A DNA stretch of 64,000 nucleotides, taken from assembly GCA_018894105.1 (NCBI GenBank), contig CM032128.1, forward strand, positions 23,293,001 to 23,357,000, written 5' to 3'. Numbering within the stretch: position 1 is the stretch's first letter; the number at the start of each line of letters is the position of its first letter. Source of the stretch: Jacaranda mimosifolia. Lineage: Eukaryota; Streptophyta; Magnoliopsida; Lamiales; Bignoniaceae. A program made the translations under genes and the position numbers. A model generated the notes under the pieces. The model saw nothing but the letters and a program-made list of their open reading frames with translations, did not search any database and had not been told where the DNA came from. Positions 36,000 through 48,767 of this stretch are shown here, piece by piece.

Positions 36000-36970
36000 T
36001 CTCCTACTCAGACATATTTGGCGTACTCTCAAAAAATCTTAATCTCTAAGACATTTAATCTCATGACTTTCATACAAGAAACGGAGTGTGTGACCAAGTG
36101 AGAAAAGGAAAAATGAGTAGTAGCATATTAAGTAATCATCAAACTAACATGACACTATAGGTTTAATAGAATCTCGTTGTACCCCGAACCAAAGCAATCA
36201 TCTCTTAACCCTCAAATAAAGTATGCTTGACTTTCTCAAATTCGATTCTATGCCCATGACTACGTCAAAACACATTTGACTCAGTCAGTCGACCTATGAC
36301 CTATAAAGTAAATTTACATAACAAATATGATATTTTCCTTAGCCTCGCATACTAATCCACTTAGGTTTAACCGCCTTCCCAAACAAGTTCCAACAGACCG
36401 AATTTAAACCTGGCCCTAGGATATCTTGCTAAAGTAGCAACATTAAGCTTATGCTTTATGATAAAAGGTATGCTGAACGATAAGTGCTTACATAGTGATG
36501 AAGTTGGGATTCATTCTTCACTCTTACTTATGCGGTCTTCCGAAAGCATGTGTAGTATAAATACATGCTATGATGGAGTTCCCTTAAGTGGACATGTCAC
36601 GCTCTTGAAAATATTATATGAACTTGAGTACATCCGCTACACAAGCGTTTAACATGCATACCAACATATAGTCTCCTGTTCGACTTCTAACAGGCTTACA
36701 TAAAGTTTGGACATACTTTATGCAACTATTCATGGTCTCATCTTAGCTCACAAGGTAAGGCGACTCTATATGCTCCAACCTCTTACGCTATCTCACGTGC
36801 AAATGTGAGCAGTCTCATCTCACTTGCTTCTAAAGCACCAGCTGATTTCCCACGTGAGTAGCCAATCTAAGCCTTGTGACATCTTTCACGAATAACATAG
36901 TATACTAACAAAATTAATAAGAACTTTAAATCTCATTAATTGATCAAAATGTTCATACAAGCCATATTAA
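36000..36970. other. Non-coding 3' interior of copia element 2
   Basis: It lies between the pol stop and the 3' LTR. No domain is visible. The purine-rich minus-strand run GAGTAGGAGA at 36000-36009 next to the LTR is the likely polypurine tract. Confidence 0.5.
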
Positions 36971-38975
36971 TCAAACTCTACATAATCCAATCCAACTAAC
37001 ATACCTTTGAAACATACTTAGAGGCAATGATTTAGTAAAAAGATCAGCAATCATATCACTAGTAGAAATATGCCTGAGAATAACTAAATCTTGTGCAACA
37101 CTTTTGCGAATAAAGTGATATTTGGTATCAATATGCTTAGTCCTCTTATGGTATTTGGGATCCTTTAGCACACGCCAAAGCAATTGTCTTGTTACAATAG
37201 ACTACTATAGCTTCATCAACTCACGGCATAATCCGCAAGCTTTAGAGTAATCTCCTCAACTAGCTTCTTAGACTTCTGATGTGCAAGCAATATATTAAGC
37301 TTCTATGGTAGACATAGAAACACAAGGCTATTTTTTACTACACAAGTGATAGCAGCGCCTCCTAACAAAAACACATATTCTAATGTGGATTTGCATCATA
37401 TCTATCCACTGAATCATCAGCATTACTGTATCCCACTAGTTTCAAACTATCTCCATAATAGCACAAGGTAAGATTTGTAGTCTCTTTTAGATATCTAAGT
37501 ATCCTTTTGACAGCATCCTAGTGCTTCGATCCAAGATTACTTTGACACCAGCTTACCATTCCAACTATAAAGCACAAGTTTGGTTGAGCACATCATCTCA
37601 TACATTAGACTTCCTACTACATTTTCATATGGTAACCATTCGTTTATTTTTTTCATAGTTTTTGGGTAAAATTCTTTGCTAAGAGCAAAACTCTTATCCA
37701 TAGGTGTGTCTATAGGGCATTTTGCATAGGAAATTGCTCTAAGATTCTCTTTATGTAAGTCTCTTAAGATAAACTCATGAGTCTTTTGAAATGATCCCAG
37801 TATATCTTTAGACCAAGTATGTATTCAGCTTCTCCCATGTCCTTCATCTCAATAGTAAAGGACAACTACTTCTAGGTGGTGACATTCCTAGCCAACAAGA
37901 TATTGTCTACATATAGTGAAAGAATCAGAAAGCTCCTCCCACTTCTCTTGATATACATGCAGTGATCTTCCTCGACCATCACAAAGCCAGTTGAGGTGGT
38001 TGTTCAATGAAATCCATTGTACCACTGCCTGGATGATTGCTTTGGGGCATAAATGGAACATTTTGGGCAGCATAATTTATGCGCTTGTTCCATTTCCTAA
38101 AAGCCCCTAGGTTGATGATCCATGTATCTCCATTAAGAAATGTTGTCTTCATATCCATATGGAACAAATCCAAATTAAGATAGGTGATAATGTCTAGAAT
38201 GAGGCGAATAGAGGTAAACCTCACCATAGGAGAGAATGTTTCATCATAATCTATGCCTTCCTTTTGGGTATAGTCTTGCCACAAGTCAACTTTATGCTTA
38301 TCAATTGACTCATTGACTTATGTTTAACCTTTAGGACCTATTTGTTCCCAATTATCTTAAGCTCAGGTGGAAGATTTGCTTGTATCATAATTGATCTAGC
38401 CATATCCAAAAGTGTACGATTCCTCCTTTCTGCAACACCATTTTGTTGTGGAGTGTAAGGAATCGTTAATTATCTTATTACTCCTCTTTCTTCACAAAGT
38501 TGTCTAAATTATCAATGTGTAGAACCTTAAGGTTCCTTTCCTTTTCGTTCTCGAGCTCTGTCATGAAGTGCTTAAACCAATCTAGCATTTCTAACCAATG
38601 AGATAGAATATATACCAACCCATAGAGTGAATAATCATTAATAAAAGTGAGAAAGTATGATGCTCCATGCCGTGTCTTCACAATCATTGGTTGCATATGT
38701 TTAAGTGGACTATATTTAATGGATAAGTAGCTCTTTCAGCCTTACCAAAAGGTTTCCTGCAGGACTTACCTACTAGATATGGTTCACAAATAGAAAGGTT
38801 GACCTTAGTGAGTTGGCCAAAAAGACCTTTTCTAGCTAATTTGGTCATCCTTTCTCGTCCAATGTGTCCCAATCTTGCATGCCACTTAACAAATTCAAAA
38901 GTAATATGAATAGCAGAAGAAACATAACAAACTGATTCCAACAAAAAAAATCTATGATTCATAAAGCCCATGCTT

Positions 38976-38983
38976 ATACAGTT
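38976..38983. repeat. Target-site duplication of nested hAT, left (atacagtt)
   Basis: It matches 39604-39611 (atatagtt) at 7 of 8 bases. Confidence 0.75.
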
Positions 38984-39603
38984 CATTGTTTAAAAAATCA
39001 GACCAGACCGGCTGGTAGGACCGATCGGATCGTCAACCAACCACCTACCAGCCAGTGAACTAATCTGATTTTCTCAAAAAATCAAAAAACTTAAAAAATG
39101 TCATATTTTGTAGAAACCGTTCAGACCGGCTGGTCGGACCGTTAGACCGGTGAGCCATTCACGGTTCAATTGAACCGGAGCGGGTTTTTCATTTGATTTT
39201 TAATAAAATTATTTTTTTAAATTTTTTTTGGTCTAAGTACAAAGTTTGAAGGTTAAGGTACACCTCACAAACTATCTAAAAGTCAAAGAAAGTCTATGTT
39301 TAGAGTTTAGAATTAACCTACACACTCTCAACTTTAAACTTTAGACTTAATATATTTAAATTTTTGTGATCATTTATAATATGAATGGTGAAATTTGGAT
39401 TGTAAAGTTAGATAATATCGTTTAAACTCTTTATGTTTTATATTTTGGCGTTTTATTAATTTTTAAGTAATATATATAATATAAATATATATTTCATAAT
39501 TATGACATCACGATTCAATTACGGTCCGACCAACGGTTGAACTAGCGAACTATGAACCGATAAATTTTTCGGTTCAATGAACTATCCGATTTTTCAAACA
39601 CTG
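38984..39603. mobile_element. Non-autonomous hAT element, 620 bp, inside copia element 2
   Basis: The ends are CATTGTTTAAAAAATC on the left and, reverse-complemented, CAGTGTTTGAAAAATC on the right. Flanking 8-mers at 38976 and 39604 match 7 of 8. Both features are standard for hAT transposons. Subterminal regions are rich in ACCGG and GGTTCA words (for example GACCGGCTGGT twice near 39006 and 39124). There is no transposase. The copia reading frame resumes on either side, so the insertion is later than the copia element. Confidence 0.85.
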
Positions 39604-40580
39604 ATATAGTTCATGACCTTGATAGAAAGTTAGACTAGTATTCTCCAACTGAAAAGAAAAATCACATCTCAAAAATGCTAAGATTGAAAGTAGATTACAT
39701 TAAATACTAGGTATATATTGTACATCATTGAGGAATAGCTTGCGGCTGCATTGAGCTCAAGTCGGTAGGTTCCAACACCCAAAACCTCCTCAAATGTGCC
39801 ATTTCCCATTGCAACAAAATAGCTAACTTTTGGTACTCAATGATAATCCACAAATTCTGATCAATCTCTTGTTACATGTATTGTTGGTCTTTGGTGCATA
39901 ACACCGGGATAATTTAGCACGTGGTGGTTGAAACAAAATTACATCCCTTTACATCGTGTGGTCTCAAATAAATATATCTTTCATAAGTAGAAATTTAATG
40001 AGATATGTTCCTACTACACAATCTATTGGAATTGATAGGAGCCATATTACCAATCAATACTTTAATTATCTCTCATAATCATAGAGAAATGATGGAAAAC
40101 AAGCAGACAATTTTCCACGAGCACCCAGACATTAGTTTTCATCATAATATGCAACTTTTAAATCATAACGTTGCTAAATAATTTTTAGTAAAATAACTGT
40201 ATGCAACAACTAACCCATGCCCATGAAATCTCAAATAATATTTAATCACGTGTTACGCCACATAGACAACACATAAGCATCGTGGGGTTTATTTTCATTG
40301 CCACATAGGCACATGCATGGCTGCCACATAAGTACCAGATCATTTGATCATATCCAATCAGCATCATGAAACTTTTCTGCTCATATCACGTTGGTGTAGT
40401 GCTGATGTTATCGTCGCACCAATACATGTGACTCAACTATACCCACAAAAGCTTCAAATTAGCTTTCCTTACTGACTGATCCCGAATGTGACCATGGAAA
40501 TTTTATGTCCGCCACAAATCAAGCACATAAAATATGCTATTTCCACATAGAACATATTAACGGGTAAGATCGAGCTTTCT

Positions 40581-40592
40581 TGGCTTTGATAC
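40581..40592 (-). promoter_or_regulatory. Decayed primer-binding site of copia element 2
   Basis: The minus strand reads AGTATCAAAGCCA just inside the 5' LTR. It corresponds to the initiator-tRNA-Met site TGGTATCAGAGCC with about two changes. Confidence 0.6.
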
Positions 40593-40595
40593 TAT

Positions 40596-41124
40596 TGTTG
40601 GAGAATGAACACAATATTAACATATGGTAATTTAGATGGGAAAAAACCATACCTCTTGGATAACAATGGAATTATCAACGACACATGTCGGATTCAGCTT
40701 ATCTACTAGCCTCCTAGTATTGTACACCACAAACTTCTCTATTTCTTTTCACTCAAGTAGAGTTTTCTCACTTTTGTAGATTATTACCGAACAATCTATT
40801 TGCCACACTCCAAGACCTTGGGTTCCGTTTGGCTCTATACAAAGGTCAGCTATAAAAAATTTCTTATTGAGGAAGATATCCTTTGGCACCATCCAAATGT
40901 GAGCTACAAAAGCCTTCTTACTATTTTCCCAAGGAAACTTCATCTTAACTTCCTGAGTAAATTTCCTTTTAGCATCACTAAGAAGCTTTCTTTAGCTTAT
41001 TTCTTAAGTTATTCCATGCTTATCTCATAAGTTCGTCAAATATGGATGTTTATTTGGATCACAAGCCAACACAATCCAATCAATTTGGGTCATAGGCCAA
41101 TACCCGGTCCAAATTGCCACAACA
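40596..41124 (-). repeat. 5' LTR of copia element 2
   Basis: 529 bp, TGTTGG to CAACA, aligned along its length with 35407-35999. Confidence 0.85.
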
Positions 41125-41834
41125 AAAAACATATTTTTTATAAATTAAAAATACTATATAATTGTAGTATAATATGTATTGCAAGTATACAAATGTGTAT
41201 CTATTTATCTAGCTATCTATCTGTATTATTTGTAGAACATGATGATCATAGTAATTAACTTGGTAAGTTTTAATAATTGATAAAATTAATTTAATCTTAG
41301 AAGATAATGAATAAGATGTTTTACTGTATTTTTTGTAGTTTTTTTTCTTGTTCTCCAATTTTTTTTAATTATTTTAGTTTATAATAAATTTTTATTTATC
41401 TTAAAAATTCAACAAAAAAATATTATAATTATTAAAAAATTATAATACTATATATAAAAATTATTTTATACTATAAATATTTTAACACGTGATAAAGTGT
41501 TCCAATTACAAAAAATGACTAGTGTATATGTGGAGTTAGAGTTGTAGCGACAAGCGAGGCACGTTTTATTTCAAACCTACTAATTGACCTATGTGCTAAG
41601 TTTTGATAATATAAAACTATCATTAAAGAAAAAAAAATTCAAATTGATAGAGTTTTCAGTGATAGGCTCGAGTAAACAAATGAATCAAGTTGAGTGCATT
41701 TATGTACACTTTTAAGCAACATAAAAAATCTTCAAATCTAATGGGATTAAAGCCACTTATCGAATTTTGAATTTTAACCATGAGCGCTAAAACAGTCAAT
41801 AGCCATATTGGCTCATTATCATTAGTTTCACACA
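41125..41834. other. AT-rich spacer between two copia elements
   Basis: No gene is seen. The 5' LTR and gag expected before the next copia pol are absent. Confidence 0.55.
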
Positions 41835-44270
41835 TTGGATTTGATCCTTACGGATATTTGTAACCTACTAAGAGTTAGTGTGAGAGGAAGCTATTCCTAC
41901 TTCATCACCTTCACAGATGATTATAGTTGGTTTGGACATATGTATCTTATAAAGTACAAGTCCAAAGCCTTTGAAAAGTTCAAAATATATAGGAATGAAG
42001 TGGAAAAGCAAAAAGGACTTAGTATTAAAGGTCTTCGATTGGATCGAGGGAGATAATACTTAAGTACCGAATTCTTGGATTATCTAAAAGAGAATGAGAT
42101 TCTCTCTCAATGGACTCCACACGACATATCCTAACACAGTGGAGCAGCCGAAAGGAGAAACTGTACCTTGTTGGATATGGTACATTACATGATGAGCTTT
42201 TTCAATTTGCCTATCTCCTTTTGGCGATACGCCTTACAAACAGTGGCGATGCTACTAAATATAGTACCATTAAAATTGGTGCCAAAAATGCCATTTGAGA
42301 TGTGGAATGACAAAGCACCCTCTTATCAATACCTTAAGGTTTGGGGGTCACCCGCCTTCGTAAGACGGACAGTGGGAGACAAGTTGGATAGTAGATTCAC
42401 CTTGTGCAAATTTGTGGGATACCCAAGAGAGGCTTTGGGTTATTACTGTTATGATCGTGTGGAACAAAAGGTGCATGTTTCAAGGAACACCTACATTTTG
42501 GAAAATGAATTTCTATTAGACAGTAAGGGCATTATCATTAAACTTGATGAAGTTCAAGATGATCAACAAATCCTACAAGCAGTAGAAACAAGTGAGCATC
42601 AAGAGCCTTACACACAACCTCTAAGAAGATCAGACCGAATCAAGAAGCAATTCAAAAGGTTCGGATTCTTTTATGAGATGGGCCAATTAGATAGTGATCT
42701 GAAACTTTATGAGAAAGCTATGTTAGACATAGACTGGGGATATTGGCTAGATGCCATGAAATTCAAAACGAACTCCATGTACTCCAACAAAGTATGGACT
42801 TTAGTAGATCCACCAAAGGGAATAGTTCATTGGTTGCAAGTGGATCTATAAGCTCAAGCTAGGAGTCGATGGAGAGGTAGCGACCTTTAAGGCGCGACTA
42901 GTAGCAAAAGGTTACACTCAAAGACCCGATATCAATTTCGAGAAAACCTTTTCACTGATCACAATGCCTAAGTTCATTGGGATTCTACTTGCTATAGTCG
43001 CATATTATGACTATGAGACATGACAAATGAATGTGAAAAAAACTTTCCTTAATGGAGACATTGAAGAAGAAATCTACATGGAGCAACCACAAAGTTTTAC
43101 ATCTAAGGGGAGTGAGCAAAAGGTTTGCAAACTCCAGAGATCTATTTATAGACTCAAATAGGGGTCTCGAAGTTGGAATATACGTTTTGATAAGATAGTC
43201 AAATTGTTTGGCTTTGTCAAAAATGTGTATGAAACATGTGTGCATATGAAGGCTAGTGGGAGTAGTGTACAATTTATTGTGCTTTATGTCAATGACATCC
43301 TTCTCATTGGAAATGAGGTAGGAATGTTAGAGTGTACTAAAGCATGGTTATCTACTCAATTCTCCATAAAGGATTTGGGAGAAACATCCTATATATTGGG
43401 AATACGTATCTACAAAGATAGATTGAGGAGGATACTGGGGCTTTCCCAAACCCCGTACATTAACAAGATACTAAAGAGGTTTAGTATGGAAGAATTCAAG
43501 AGGGGATTCCTTCCTATGGGACATGACATTTGTCTCTCCAAGTCTATGGCGCCTAAGATTGACAATGAGAGACAAAGGATGTCCCACATACCTTATGCCT
43601 CTGCCATTGGGAATATAATGTATGCCGTTCAATGTACAAGACTGGATGTGGCACACGCTCTAAGTGTTATGAGTTGTTTCGAATCCAATCCCGGTGAAAG
43701 TCATTGAATAGCCGTAAAAGAAATCCTTAAGTACTTGAGAAGAACTAAGGACTTATTTTTAGTCTACGGCAGTGGATAATTGAAACTCGAGAGGTTTTCA
43801 GATTCTACATTCCAATCCAATGTTGATGACCTAAAATTCACTTTTGGATTCATATTTTGCCTCAATGGAGGCGCGGTGAGTTGGAAAAGTTCCAAACAAG
43901 ACACCACGGCCGACTCTACCATAGAGACATAATATATTGCGGCTTCAGAAGCTACAAAGGAAGGTGTTTGGATGAAAAACTTCATTCAAGAGTTAAATGT
44001 AGTGCCTAGCATTGCTAAGCTAATAGTTGTCTTTTGTGAAAACAACGGGCGGTAGTGCAAGCTAAAGAGCCAAGATCTCATCAACAATCCAAGCACATAT
44101 TGAGGCGATATCATTTGATCTAGGAGATCATTAATAGAGGCGACATCCGAGTAGAGAGAGTTGCCTCGGAAGAGAATATAGCAGATCCACTGACTAAACC
44201 CTTATCGCAGAAGGTCTTTGAAAGACATCTCGAGGAGATGGATCTTAAGACTATGGGGAATTGGATTTAG
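41835..44270 (+). pseudogene. Decayed copia pol (integrase core to RNase H)
   Basis: Plus-strand fragments: DLILTDICNLLRVSVRG and YFITFTDDYS (integrase core), TLLDMVHYMMS and LPISFWRYALQTV (C-terminal integrase region), YLKVWGSPAFV and KFVGYPREALGYYCYD. Reverse transcriptase blocks are WTLVDPPKGI, an active site reading YVND (near 43285) instead of YVDD, and GETSYILGIRIYKDR. RNase H blocks are YIAASEATKEGVWMKNFI and ADPLTKPLSQKVFERHLEEM. At least four stops and several frame changes (near 42055, 42130, 42850 and 43700) kill it. The longest open parts are 42168-42851 and 43204-43707. Confidence 0.9.
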
Positions 44271-44284
44271 GGCAAGTGGGAAAT

Positions 44285-46569
44285 TGTTGGAATAGTGTCC
44301 CACAAGCCAATTATATTGGCATTGTAAAGTATTTTACTTGTGATACAATCTTGATTGAATGATTTTCTTTATATGGAAATCTTCATCTTATGCTTATATT
44401 TACTTCACTGGCATCTAGTTGAAGCTCTTAGATCACGCAAGACTATGAGACTTGGTCACACACTGGGTGGTAATTATGAATAAGTCTTACACGATCGTGA
44501 TCTTAAATCTTTCAAGTTATAGGATCTTAAGAAATAGTGCATCTAAGATTCAGATAGACTTGCACTAACAATGCATAAATCCAAGGAGTTGAATATTACT
44601 CCATTTCATGGGCGATACCATATGAGATATAGATGCATGTTAGTGGGTGCTTGTTAGGGAACATGGCACTGAAGGCTCACCTGGAGAATTCACTTGATAG
44701 CCAAAGTGACAAGTCGGTAGAGGCAAGTTCTCCTGTTTATGCTAGTGTATATAATTAGTCCTCTAATCTGATGATCTATGGTAACCTTGTGTTTAGGTCC
44801 TCATGCTTTGACTCTTCCCTAGTCACCTAGCAGGCCATTTAGGTGGTGATTGGGCATGAGCTACTTAGATATGGAGGTTTGTGAGATCTAAGATGGAATC
44901 TGACTCCTTGTCCTTGTGAAGGGGCGAGTACATCTCCTATATATTCTATAATGATTTACTCCAAGAAATCTTTGTACAAGGTAGTATGAAAATTTAGAAA
45001 TGGAGTTTTCTACAGATGAGGTTATAAAGTGGAATCGAACACTGGGAATAGAGATATAGTATTGAGGCTATTAGGGAACCAACAAATATCTTGCCCTAGG
45101 CCTCTTTCGAGAGATAGGAGACGGAAGGACCGTATTTGCATGGCACGCATAGAGCTATATTGGTTCTCCAAGAGCATTCATTTCGTCCAATTAATTGGGC
45201 TCCATGGGCTTGAGATTGAACATCGACCATGGAGATTGGGTACTTTTCAATTAATGGAGATTAATTGAATTGAGTCAATTAGTTTAAAGGAGTTTAAACT
45301 AAAAGGAATATATGATATTCAAAAGTCATAAGGAGTTGTGAGCCCATGTCCATTGAATAGTAGAACCTATCAGGTCACACACAAAAGCCAATTGCATTTC
45401 CTTAATGATGAAGCAGTTTTTCTAAATGTTAGAAACTTACTCCATGTGACCGATTTTGGAGTGACCAAAAATTGAGGTCAATTGTGGCTTGATTAATTTA
45501 ATTGTTAAATTGATTAAATAATTTAAGAAGTTAAATTAGACCAATAATTAATGAGTTAATTATTTGGTGCCACATGACCACCAATAGGTCCAGTTAACTT
45601 AAAGAGTGAAGTTTTTTTTTTTATTATTATTATTTTTTGACTTAAAGAGTTAAGTTAACAATTCTTAGCCTAACCCTTTAAGCTAATTGACTTAAAAGTT
45701 AATCAAGGATTTAATTAAATTAAATAAAAATATGTAATTTAATTAACGAGGAGAATATGTTTTGAAGGGAAATTTTAAAATGAAAAGTTCATTTTGGTGT
45801 GACATTTAATTAATTTGAAATTAGATTCTAAATGTAATTAAAATGCACACAATATTTAAATTTGATTTGAATTTGCCAACTTGCATGGCAAGTGGGCAGT
45901 CTCTCACCTTGAGGAAGGTATGATGCCACATTGGTGTCACACCATCCTCCCTCTATATATAGATATAGAGGTGAGGTGGGTGGCCACATTGAAATCAATG
46001 TGAAGAATTAGATTCTCACATTTTCCCTCCTCCAAAGTGTTGCCTCATGAGTTGAAGCTCCACTTCTATCTTCTTCTCCAACCCCAAAATCGTCCTTCAA
46101 GATCTCATTTCTCCTCTCTATCCCCAGCTAATATTGAGGAGAAATTGGAAAAATCATTGGTGTGTGGATCATATTGATAGAGGCAAGACAATGGAATTGC
46201 TATGCCTTGGAGATCTACCTGTTACGGCAGTGACTTGGCGAATTTTTTCTAGGATCTAGAAGGAGTTTTGATTTGAAATGTTCATAGTAGCTTCATCAAA
46301 GAGTTGAGGATGTACTGGAGTTTTTTTAGAATTTTTGGAGACCTTTGGATCGTGCAAAAGTTGCCCCCTTCTAGTTGCGCCACTGTTTGACATATTCTAC
46401 ATTAAAGAAGAGTTCTTCGTCCTACCTTTGGATTTTGCTAATCAAGGTAACCCTCCATCCAAATTTGAATCCTAAGCATGTTTAGATTCTAGTTTTCTTG
46501 TAAAGCACTAGTTTAATTTAGCTTTTGAAGTTTTATTATTATTGGATCCTAGTGCGTTACTTTCCTTCA
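44285..46569 (+). repeat. 3' LTR of copia element 3 (about 2.3 kb)
   Basis: It begins TGTTGGAATAGTGTCCC directly after the polypurine tract. It is proposed to end CTTTCCTTCA at 46569, where GGAA near the start and TTCC near the end pair. A TATA run (CTCTATATATAGATA, near 45950) would be the promoter. No partner LTR exists to confirm the right end. Open frames inside (for example 45029-45268) are not genes. Confidence 0.6.
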
Positions 46570-47604
46570 GCATGACCTTTTTTTTTTATTCCAATATGTA
46601 TCTTCCATTTGCTACAAAACTTTACATGAATTGAGCAAAATAATTTCAAGAATATCATATATATATATATATATAACAAACCCCAACTCCAATTCATATA
46701 TACCAAATCTTGAATATCGGAGCTCAATCTTCACTACCTGACACCACCAGTACATTCATCGCGTCGAGGAGAGAAAACTATCTTAGCGCTGCTGCCATCC
46801 ACCGCAGCCAGAGAAGGTCACTACCACCACTGTTAGATGTTCCTCAACACCACCATTCCAACTCTCAAGTCAATTTCAAGTTCTACCGCAAAATTGGATA
46901 CTGATTGAAGCTTCAAACATACATCACCACCTTTTCCGCCGAGGTTGTTTCTTCCAATTTCTGCGCCGCTGACTGTCCAATTTGAAAGCCAAAGATACCT
47001 AAACACTCTCCAAGCTAAGCTCTTCCAAACCCATACCTCAAATCTAGGCTCTCATTGTTGCTCCGCCGCGCTCGCTACTCGCCGTCATGACTCGACTTCA
47101 GTTTTAGCTTTTCGGTAGTCCTCCGGCCAAAACATCTTGCATGTGGTATCAATGGGTCCTTGAGGAGGTAGGGAAGGCGATGATCAGTTTAGTTTTCTGT
47201 TTTGGGTTGTCGCCGGTGATGATCGCTGAAGAAGAAGGTGGCAATGCGTGGGTGGAAAATGAAGAAAATTGTTGGGGGGGGGGGAGGGGGAGGAAAAGCT
47301 ATTTAAAGAGACTTTCAAAAATCTCAAATTGACCCCTACAACCTTTTTACAGCTTTTGATTGAGTCCTCTGAAAATTTAATCATCTTTCAATTAACCCCC
47401 AGCTTCATTAGTGCCTTGAATTTTCCCACTTGACCTAAAATAATTCTAGGTCGACCTCCAAAATGTTTAAATAGTGATATAATTAAGTCTTTCCTATTCA
47501 TGTTTTAATCCCCAAAACTTTTAAAATTGAATAAAATTAATAAAACTCACAAAAAAAATATTAAATAGAATTCCACCAACAATATAATTTCTAGGGGTGT
47601 TACA
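46570..47604 (-). mobile_element. Probable Ty3/gypsy LTR remnant, minus strand
   Basis: The right edge reads, on the minus strand, TGTAACACCCCTAGAAATTA, the start typical of Del/Tekay-type gypsy LTRs. A TATA-like CTTTAAATAGC (near 47295-47306) and a pyrimidine-rich, more GC-rich downstream part (46700-47270) fit a promoter and leader. There is no internal domain next to it and no left edge, so it is a solo or truncated LTR. Open frames at 46710-46904 and 47141-47384 are low-complexity. A G-rich run lies at 47272-47296. Confidence 0.45.
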
Positions 47605-47811
47605 ATGGCGGCCATGGCATAATGGTATGGTTTACCATGGACATGGTGGCATGGCAGTTGCAATAGTTAGGCGGGTATGGGGATGGGGATGGGTAGGAAA
47701 GATGAGGGGGAAAAAAGAAAAAAGAAAAAAAAAAAAGCATTTTAATAATTTAAAAATAATAAAATTATTCTAAATTAATTATGTTTTTAAAATCATTAAA
47801 ATTATATTATT
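47605..47811. other. Short spacer
   Basis: GC-rich start with repeated ATGGCGGCCATGGC-like words, then purine runs. No gene is seen. Confidence 0.4.
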
Positions 47812-48374
47812 ATTTAGGGATAATTACAAAAATCTCTCCCAAGGAATTTTATGTTAAAATTAAAATTGTATTATCTCATTGAAATTTATTGAAGAGGTTT
47901 TATATAATCTTCTAAACCTTAAAATAATAGAACAACAAAAATAAATAATATCTTAATCAACTAAACTTTTTAAAAATTAATCAGTTAATTAATTAAATGG
48001 GTTCAATTAGTTAATTAAATTAAAAATAATTACTACATTATGTTTCCAACTGCAATATTAAGCACTCTATTAATTCTTTATCCCCCTATTATGTTTATAA
48101 TATTAAAATTACACCCATACATACATAGCACTTGTGAAAATAGTATAACAGCATTTTGGTCCAACAAAAAAGTCAAGACCCTAGTATAGTCGATTGAAGA
48201 GTATAATTGAATTTTTAGAAAAATTCAATGATGATATCAATAGAGTCCTTCAATTTGACTAATGACTAGACCTAATTGTTAGACGGAGACAAAACTAATT
48301 GTAATTTCACAAACCACAAAGAAATTTATGTTATTACTCCAAATTCTAGGGGAAGTTTTTGTAATTATCACTAA
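47812..48374. mobile_element. Small inverted-repeat DNA transposon (MULE/MITE type)
   Basis: The left end holds GATAATTACAAAAATCTCTC and the reverse complement of the right end reads GATAATTACAAAAACTTCCC. The imperfect inverted repeats run about 45 bp with an AT-rich core of about 470 bp. I found no matching target duplication. There is no coding capacity. Confidence 0.55.
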
Positions 48375-48759
48375 AAAAATATGAATGCCTAAACATTGCC
48401 TCATACACATGAAAACATGAGAATCATAAATCAATATCCTCCTAAAAAAGAAAGATAGATTTTGATTATTTATGAAAAGGTTCCAATTGATTTTAAGGAG
48501 GATATCTTACAAAAATCATATAAAAAATATTTTTATACTCAAAATTCATAAATATATGCAAAAATCATCAAAGAATTAACAAAATTCATAAAATATCAAT
48601 AAGCGAAAATCACCAAAGAGTTAACAAAATTTATAAATAACTATTAGTATTCACATCACATTATTGAGATTCTAACCCTCTACCTCTTAGCCTAATCCAT
48701 ATATCTTGTGGCCAATATTGTAGTCTTATTCACGTGGGCGCCTTGGCTTAATCTACATG
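48375..48759. other. AT-rich spacer
   Basis: It contains a partial local repeat of AAAATCATCAAAGAATTAAC (near 48560) and a close copy near 48607. No gene. Confidence 0.5.
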
Positions 48760-48767
48760 TCCAATAG

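Larger units (their letters stand above)
36971..39950 (-). pseudogene. Decayed copia pol (integrase, reverse transcriptase, RNase H)
   Basis: Minus-strand fragments in pol order. A protease-to-integrase linker has GTFEEVLGVGTYRLELNAAA (about 39780-39850). The integrase zinc finger has WHARLGHIGRERM with CEPYLVGK, so the second Cys is Tyr. The integrase core has SYFLTFINDYS. The reverse transcriptase has DYDETFSPMVRFTSIRLIL and DMKTTFLNGD, with an active site reading YVDN near 37895-37910 instead of YVDD. The RNase H C-terminus has HKRTKHIDTKYHFIRKS and DLFTKSLP. Many stops and shifts, and an inserted hAT element between 38984 and 39603, make it non-functional. Confidence 0.85.
35407..41124 (-). 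mobile_element. Ty1/copia element 2, old, minus strand, with nested hAT
   Basis: Two diverged LTRs (35407-35999, 593 bp; 40596-41124, 529 bp) begin TGTT and end CAACA. Possible 5-bp duplications are ataaa and aaaaa. The interior holds decayed copia pol on the minus strand (36971-39950). Gag is not recognisable between the primer-binding site and the protease/integrase region, so it is deleted or beyond recognition. About 0.95 kb of non-coding DNA lies between the end of pol and the 3' LTR. A 620-bp hAT element interrupts pol at 38984-39603. It is clearly older than copia element 1. Confidence 0.9.
41835..46569 (+). mobile_element. Ty1/copia element 3, 5'-truncated, plus strand
   Basis: It starts abruptly inside integrase and runs through reverse transcriptase and RNase H to a polypurine tract (GCAAGTGGGAAAT, 44271-44283) and a long 3' LTR (44285-46569). 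The 5' LTR, gag, protease and integrase zinc finger are missing. No relation to the copia elements on either side was visible. Confidence 0.85.

Noticed and set aside
47141..47384. Overlapping frames on both strands around a G-rich run
   Set aside because: They fall within the probable gypsy LTR leader; proline/serine-rich translation comes from the pyrimidine-rich strand.
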